DNA of 54,553 nucleotides. It comes from an uncultured bacterium. Lineage in GTDB: Bacteria > Verrucomicrobiota > Lentisphaeria > Victivallales > Victivallaceae. The notes below the pieces were generated by a model, which was given only the letters and a program-made list of their open reading frames with translations, had not been told where the DNA came from and made no database searches. Numbering within the stretch: position 1 is the first letter of the stretch; every line of letters starts with the position of its first letter. This document shows positions 51,392 through 54,553 of the stretch, in pieces. The stretch lies in assembly GCA_900551245.1 (NCBI GenBank), contig URVC01000025.1, positions 1 to 54,553 of the forward strand, written 5' to 3'. A program made the translations under genes and the position numbers.

Positions 51392-53466
51392 GAGAATTCA
51401 CCGTCGGAACGATGTACTGGCTCAACCCGAATTACGGCCGGAAGGAGTTCGCCTGCGACTGCCGCCGGCTGGTCGAGAACGGATATACCCTCGTCCGGCT
51501 GATCGTCTGGTGGGAGCTGGTGGAGGAGAAGAAAGGCCGATATGATTTTTCCTTTGTCGACGACTTCATGGCCGAGGCGGAAAAGACGCCGCTCAACGTG
51601 ATGATCACCGTCGGATTCTACCCGCCGTTCTGGCTGACCTGCGAGCTTGACGCCGCAGGAAGAAATGATCCCGGCCGTTATCCGTCGCTGGCGCGCGACG
51701 AGGTGCGCCGGCCGCTTGCAAAATTGATCGAAGCGCTCGTCATCCGGTATCGGAACTCCCCGGCTCTGGCATACTGGAACATCTGGAACGAACCGACGCT
51801 GAACATGACGAAAAATCGACCGGTGCTGGAAGCATTTGCCGCCTGGCTCAAGCGGAAATATCCGACCTATGACGATCTGCGACAGGGGTGGCGCGGCGAG
51901 TATCCGGTACTGAGTCTGCTGTTGCCGGAATCGCTGGAGGCGTTGACTGCGGATTGGCTGGAGACTGCGTTCCGGCTCGGCTCTCGCGGCCGGACTTCGG
52001 CGATCGAGTACGATTTTCTGCTTTTCGCCCCGGAACTTCTGGCCGATCAGGTGCGCTGGCTCTGCGGAGAGATCCGCAAATACGACACGGGTCATCCCAC
52101 CCATACCAACCTGCACGGCGTCAACGGCAATCCGGTGACTGCGGGGCGGGATTTCTACCGGACGGCGGCGATTCCCGACACGATCAGCTGTTCCATCCAT
52201 CAGAGCAACGACAACGTTTTCGAGCTCGGGCTGCGGGACCGGCGCAACTTCTATCTCTGCGGCATCGATCGCACCTGGAGCTGGCGGAAGGGGGGCGAAG
52301 CGATGGTGGGGGAACTTCAGGTGGGCACCAGCGATGTGCATCCGCGCAAGTATACGCCGACACCGGAGACCATCACCGCTGAATTGTGGCTGGCCTATGC
52401 CGCCGGTCTGCACGGAGTGATTCACTGGGAATTTCAGGGGTGGCGGAGCGGAACGTTTGAACTGGGCGAGTTCGGTCTGCGCGCTCCGGCCGACGGCGGC
52501 CCCACGCCCCGTTCCGAAGCGGTGGAACAATTCGCCCGGACGTTTTCGCAATACCGCGACCGGCTTCTGCCGGCGGAACGCCCGGCGGCGCAGATCGCCA
52601 TCCTGGACTCCTACCGCAGCGGCATCTACGAATATCTGCAGTGGATCGATCATCGGAACGTGCCCGACATCGGCATGAATTGCGTGAACGCCGTTCTCGG
52701 TTGTTACCGCGCACTGCGCGAGGCGAACTTCGCGGTGGAATTTGTCTCCGAAGAGGAGGTCGTCGCCGGAATTCTGCCTCGTTACCGGGTCCTGTTTCTG
52801 CCCGGTGTTCCGTTGCTCTCGCGGGAGGCGGGAGGGAAAATCGTCGATTTCGTCCGGCAGGGAGGACAGCTCTGGGCGGATGGTCGGTGCGGCTGGCTCG
52901 ATGAACATATGTTCGTTCGAGGGGAAATTCCGGGACACGGCCTCCAGCAGGTGTTCGGCGCCCGCGAGCGGGAGTATCGAGCGGAATCGGAAGAGGTTCG
53001 AGCCGTGCGCGTCGACGGGCTCTCGATTGCCGGCCGCCGGATGCGGCAGGATTTTATGCCGCTGCCCGGGGCGGAGGCCAAAATTTACGCGCGCTATTCC
53101 GACGGAACCGTCGCGGCGGTGGAGAATCGCTTCGGCCGCGGGCGCGCCCGTCTCTGGGGAGTGGAACTCTCCCGCCGGCTCAGGAATGTCTTTGATCCGG
53201 CAGCGGAGGGTGAAATCTCCGGATTTGCCGGGGAGAGCGGCGTCCGCCCGGAGATGGAACTGCCCTGCGGCGTGATCGGGCGGGTGATGGAGCGGGAGAC
53301 GTCGCGGGTCGCGGTGTTGAACTCGCTGTTGGAGACGTCGCTCCGCGTTCCTCTGCCACCGGAGTGGCGGAGCGCCCGGCATCTTGACGGCTCCGCTGTG
53401 TCGACGGAACTCGTGCTGGGGCCGGGGGCGACGGAGGTGCTGCTCCTCTCTCGCCCGCACCGCTGA
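51388..53466 (+). CDS. GH42-type beta-galactosidase-like glycosidase
   Basis: A 692-residue cytoplasmic enzyme. The TIM barrel carries YWNIWNEP with acid/base Glu135 and GEAMVGELQVG with nucleophile Glu309; IHWEFQGWRSG follows. A trimerisation domain (about 415-540: AAQIAILDSYRS, YRVLFLPGVPLL, FVRQGGQLWADG) and a small C-terminal domain complete the GH42 plan. Being in a uronate operon, it may cut a galactoside or an acidic glycoside; specificity cannot be read here. Start overlaps the lactonase stop by 4 nt. Last gene of the operon, ending 48 nt before a convergent LysR gene. Confidence 0.88.
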   Translation: MREFTVGTMYWLNPNYGRKEFACDCRRLVENGYTLVRLIVWWELVEEKKGRYDFSFVDDFMAEAEKTPLNVMITVGFYPPFWLTCELDAAGRNDPGRYPSLARDEVRRPLAKLIEALVIRYRNSPALAYWNIWNEPTLNMTKNRPVLEAFAAWLKRKYPTYDDLRQGWRGEYPVLSLLLPESLEALTADWLETAFRLGSRGRTSAIEYDFLLFAPELLADQVRWLCGEIRKYDTGHPTHTNLHGVNGNPVTAGRDFYRTAAIPDTISCSIHQSNDNVFELGLRDRRNFYLCGIDRTWSWRKGGEAMVGELQVGTSDVHPRKYTPTPETITAELWLAYAAGLHGVIHWEFQGWRSGTFELGEFGLRAPADGGPTPRSEAVEQFARTFSQYRDRLLPAERPAAQIAILDSYRSGIYEYLQWIDHRNVPDIGMNCVNAVLGCYRALREANFAVEFVSEEEVVAGILPRYRVLFLPGVPLLSREAGGKIVDFVRQGGQLWADGRCGWLDEHMFVRGEIPGHGLQQVFGAREREYRAESEEVRAVRVDGLSIAGRRMRQDFMPLPGAEAKIYARYSDGTVAAVENRFGRGRARLWGVELSRRLRNVFDPAAEGEISGFAGESGVRPEMELPCGVIGRVMERETSRVAVLNSLLETSLRVPLPPEWRSARHLDGSAVSTELVLGPGATEVLLLSRPHR

Positions 53467-53514
53467 GAAAGGAGGGCGTTTCCCCCGCCGCGCGCTGTCG
53501 TGGCGGGGTGCGCC

Positions 53515-54423
53515 TCACTCTTCCGCGGCGGGGGCGGCAAACTCCTTCTGCAGGCGGTTGAGGAAGATCTCCGAGGCACTGGAGAAGATCTGATATTTTT
53601 TCCAGATGATGACCAGTTCGGATTCCACCCGGGGGGTCAGCGGGCGGAAACAGAGAGCGCTGTGCGCCGTGGTGTTGATGGTTTTATCCAGACCGATAGC
53701 GTATCCGAGGCCGGCTTCGACCATCTGTGCGGCATTGTAGATGAGATTGTACGTGGCGACGACGTTCCACTGCGAGAAGGATTTTCCGAACCATTCCGGA
53801 TATCCGCTCTTGCCGGTGCCGAGCTGAGGAATCTGACGGGAGCAGATCAGCGGCAGATTTCGCAGATCGTCGTATCCGACGGCCCGTTTCGCGGCGAGGG
53901 GGCTGTCCTTTCTCATGATGACGCCCCAGACATCTTTGAACGGCAGCTTGAGATAGTCGTATTTGGAGATGCTGACCGGCTGAATCAGAACGCCGAAATC
54001 CAGAATCCCCTTGTCGACCAGCTCCTCGATGTCTTCGGATTTGCCGCTGCACACATGGTAGCGGATGCCGGGATATTCGTCGTGCAGCTCCCGGAAGATG
54101 CGGGCGATCTCCTTCATCGCATCGGTTTCTCCGCTGCCGATATGAATATCGCCGCGCAGTGCCGACCCCATGGAGCGGAACTCCGCCTCCGTTTTCCGGA
54201 TGATTTCCATGACATCCTCCGCCCGTTTGCGGAAGAGTTTCCCTTCCGGCGTCAAAGTGATGTGCCGGTTGCTTCGGATCAGAAGTTTCTGCCCCAGCTC
54301 CTCTTCGAGCTCCTGCAATTGACGGGAGAGGGTGGGCTGGGTGACGTGAAGAAAACGCGCGGCGCCGAGAATGGAGCCTTCGCGGGCCGTCGCCAGAAAA
54401 TATCGCAGTACTCGTAGTTCCAT
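53515..54423 (-). CDS. LysR-family transcriptional regulator
   Basis: A 302-residue LysR protein. The DNA-binding region has ILGAARFLHVTQPTLSRQLQ, then ELEEELGQKLLIR and LTPEGKLF. The effector domain follows (DIHIGSGETDAM, VLIQPVSI, IICSRQIP-like segment). The ATG at 54423 has AGGAG 11 nt upstream; an earlier in-frame start at 54483 lies beyond the promoter and is discarded. It is convergent with the GH42 gene. Its target may be a gene outside the window. Confidence 0.92.
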   Translation of the reverse strand: MELRVLRYFLATAREGSILGAARFLHVTQPTLSRQLQELEEELGQKLLIRSNRHITLTPEGKLFRKRAEDVMEIIRKTEAEFRSMGSALRGDIHIGSGETDAMKEIARIFRELHDEYPGIRYHVCSGKSEDIEELVDKGILDFGVLIQPVSISKYDYLKLPFKDVWGVIMRKDSPLAAKRAVGYDDLRNLPLICSRQIPQLGTGKSGYPEWFGKSFSQWNVVATYNLIYNAAQMVEAGLGYAIGLDKTINTTAHSALCFRPLTPRVESELVIIWKKYQIFSSASEIFLNRLQKEFAAPAAEE

Positions 54424-54450
54424 CGCGGAAAATTCTCCTGTTCTCACTAC

Positions 54451-54479
54451 AGTATAATCCGTCTTGCTATACCTGTCAA
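54451..54479 (-). promoter_or_regulatory. Consensus promoter of the LysR gene
   Basis: On the minus strand a perfect TTGACA (54474-54479) and TATACT (54451-54456) are 17 bp apart. Transcription would start near 54444, about 20 nt before the ATG. Confidence 0.75.
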
Positions 54480-54497
54480 GCATACCTGGTGCAGAAA

Positions 54498-54509
54498 ATA
54501 AGAACTTAT
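54498..54509. promoter_or_regulatory. Small dyad upstream of the LysR promoter
   Basis: ATAAG-AA-CTTAT is a perfect 5-bp inverted repeat centred about 60 bp before the predicted LysR transcription start, the usual place for a LysR recognition site. Short enough to occur by chance. Confidence 0.3.
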
Positions 54510-54553
54510 CCCTAAATAAAAGATGAAATCCAAGAAAATTATGCTATATTTGC

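Noticed and set aside
53482..53507. GC-rich hairpin CCCCGCC...GGCGGGG between GH42 and LysR as a terminator.
   Set aside because: Only 7 bp of stem, no T run, and GC-rich palindromes are expected here by chance; not strong enough to call.
1..54553. Search for mobile elements, CRISPR arrays, phage genes and attachment sites.
   Set aside because: No transposase, integrase, regularly spaced repeats or terminal repeats were seen; the tRNA at the left edge shows no integrase next to it.

Overview
This is a GC-rich bacterial chromosome segment that looks like a Lentisphaerota (Victivallales or Victivallis-like) gut bacterium. The evidence is the mix: two prepilin-like proteins with an FT(L/F)IELL segment and a DGHVE tail motif, placed beside secreted glycan-active proteins; many AraC-type regulators, each beside a small sugar operon; and families common in that phylum (GHL6, DUF4432, FAD-dependent oxidoreductases). 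Housekeeping genes (hrpA, hisB, argC, rplM-rpsI, tRNA-Lys, Tol-type envelope genes, an RfaE2-like heptose-1-P adenylyltransferase) show ordinary chromosome from a Gram-negative-type cell. No insertion sequence, integrase, phage gene or CRISPR array is visible. The assignment is inferred from gene families, not from a database search.

Layout. 0-11 kb, mostly minus strand: partial tRNA-Lys, hrpA helicase, an MFS transporter, hisB, a SirB1-like protein, an ExoX-like exonuclease, argC and a DUF349 protein. 11-16 kb: an AraC regulator divergent from a GHL6 glycosidase-like gene, a phosphomannose-isomerase-like cupin and a DUF4432 epimerase-like gene. 16-22.6 kb: a regulon with a PocR-like/AraC regulator (+), divergent from a secreted Asp-box propeller, a CBM9-type protein and a prepilin-like protein, followed by an FAD oxidoreductase. 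Two near-identical 41-bp sites overlap the -35 boxes of the propeller operon and of the FAD gene. 22.7-31.2 kb: a DeoR regulator (+), divergent from a GDPD-dehydrogenase fusion, a PfkB kinase, a frameshifted prepilin-like gene with a C9 tract, and a secreted GH5-like enzyme. 31.2-36 kb: rplM-rpsI, a VOC protein, an ADP-ribosylglycohydrolase with a divergent AraC regulator, and a DUF1893 lipoprotein.

35.9-40.5 kb is a close-packed minus-strand run: tolQ-, tolR- and tolA/tonB-like genes, dCMP deaminase, an rfaE2-like gene, and a NapH-like polyferredoxin leading into the DUF1893 lipoprotein. It is divergent from a ROK sugar kinase. 41.7-46.9 kb: an M14 carboxypeptidase coupled to a LysR regulator, a GH36-type alpha-galactosidase and an AraC regulator. 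47-53.5 kb: a six-gene coupled operon (KDG kinase, KDPG aldolase, mannonate dehydratase, SDR, SMP-30 lactonase, GH42). It can carry mannonate to pyruvate and glyceraldehyde-3-phosphate, so it is a hexuronate pathway fed by a cytoplasmic glycosidase. A LysR gene closes the window.

A recurring design is one local regulator next to one catabolic module. Several intergenic regions contain recognisable sigma70-like promoters (TTGnnA, 16-17 bp, TATAnT) with candidate operators directly upstream or overlapping. The most unusual items are the duplicated 41-bp operator, the GDPD-dehydrogenase fusion, the C9 tract that breaks a prepilin gene between its start codon and its pilin motif, and an SDR with an altered catalytic tetrad.
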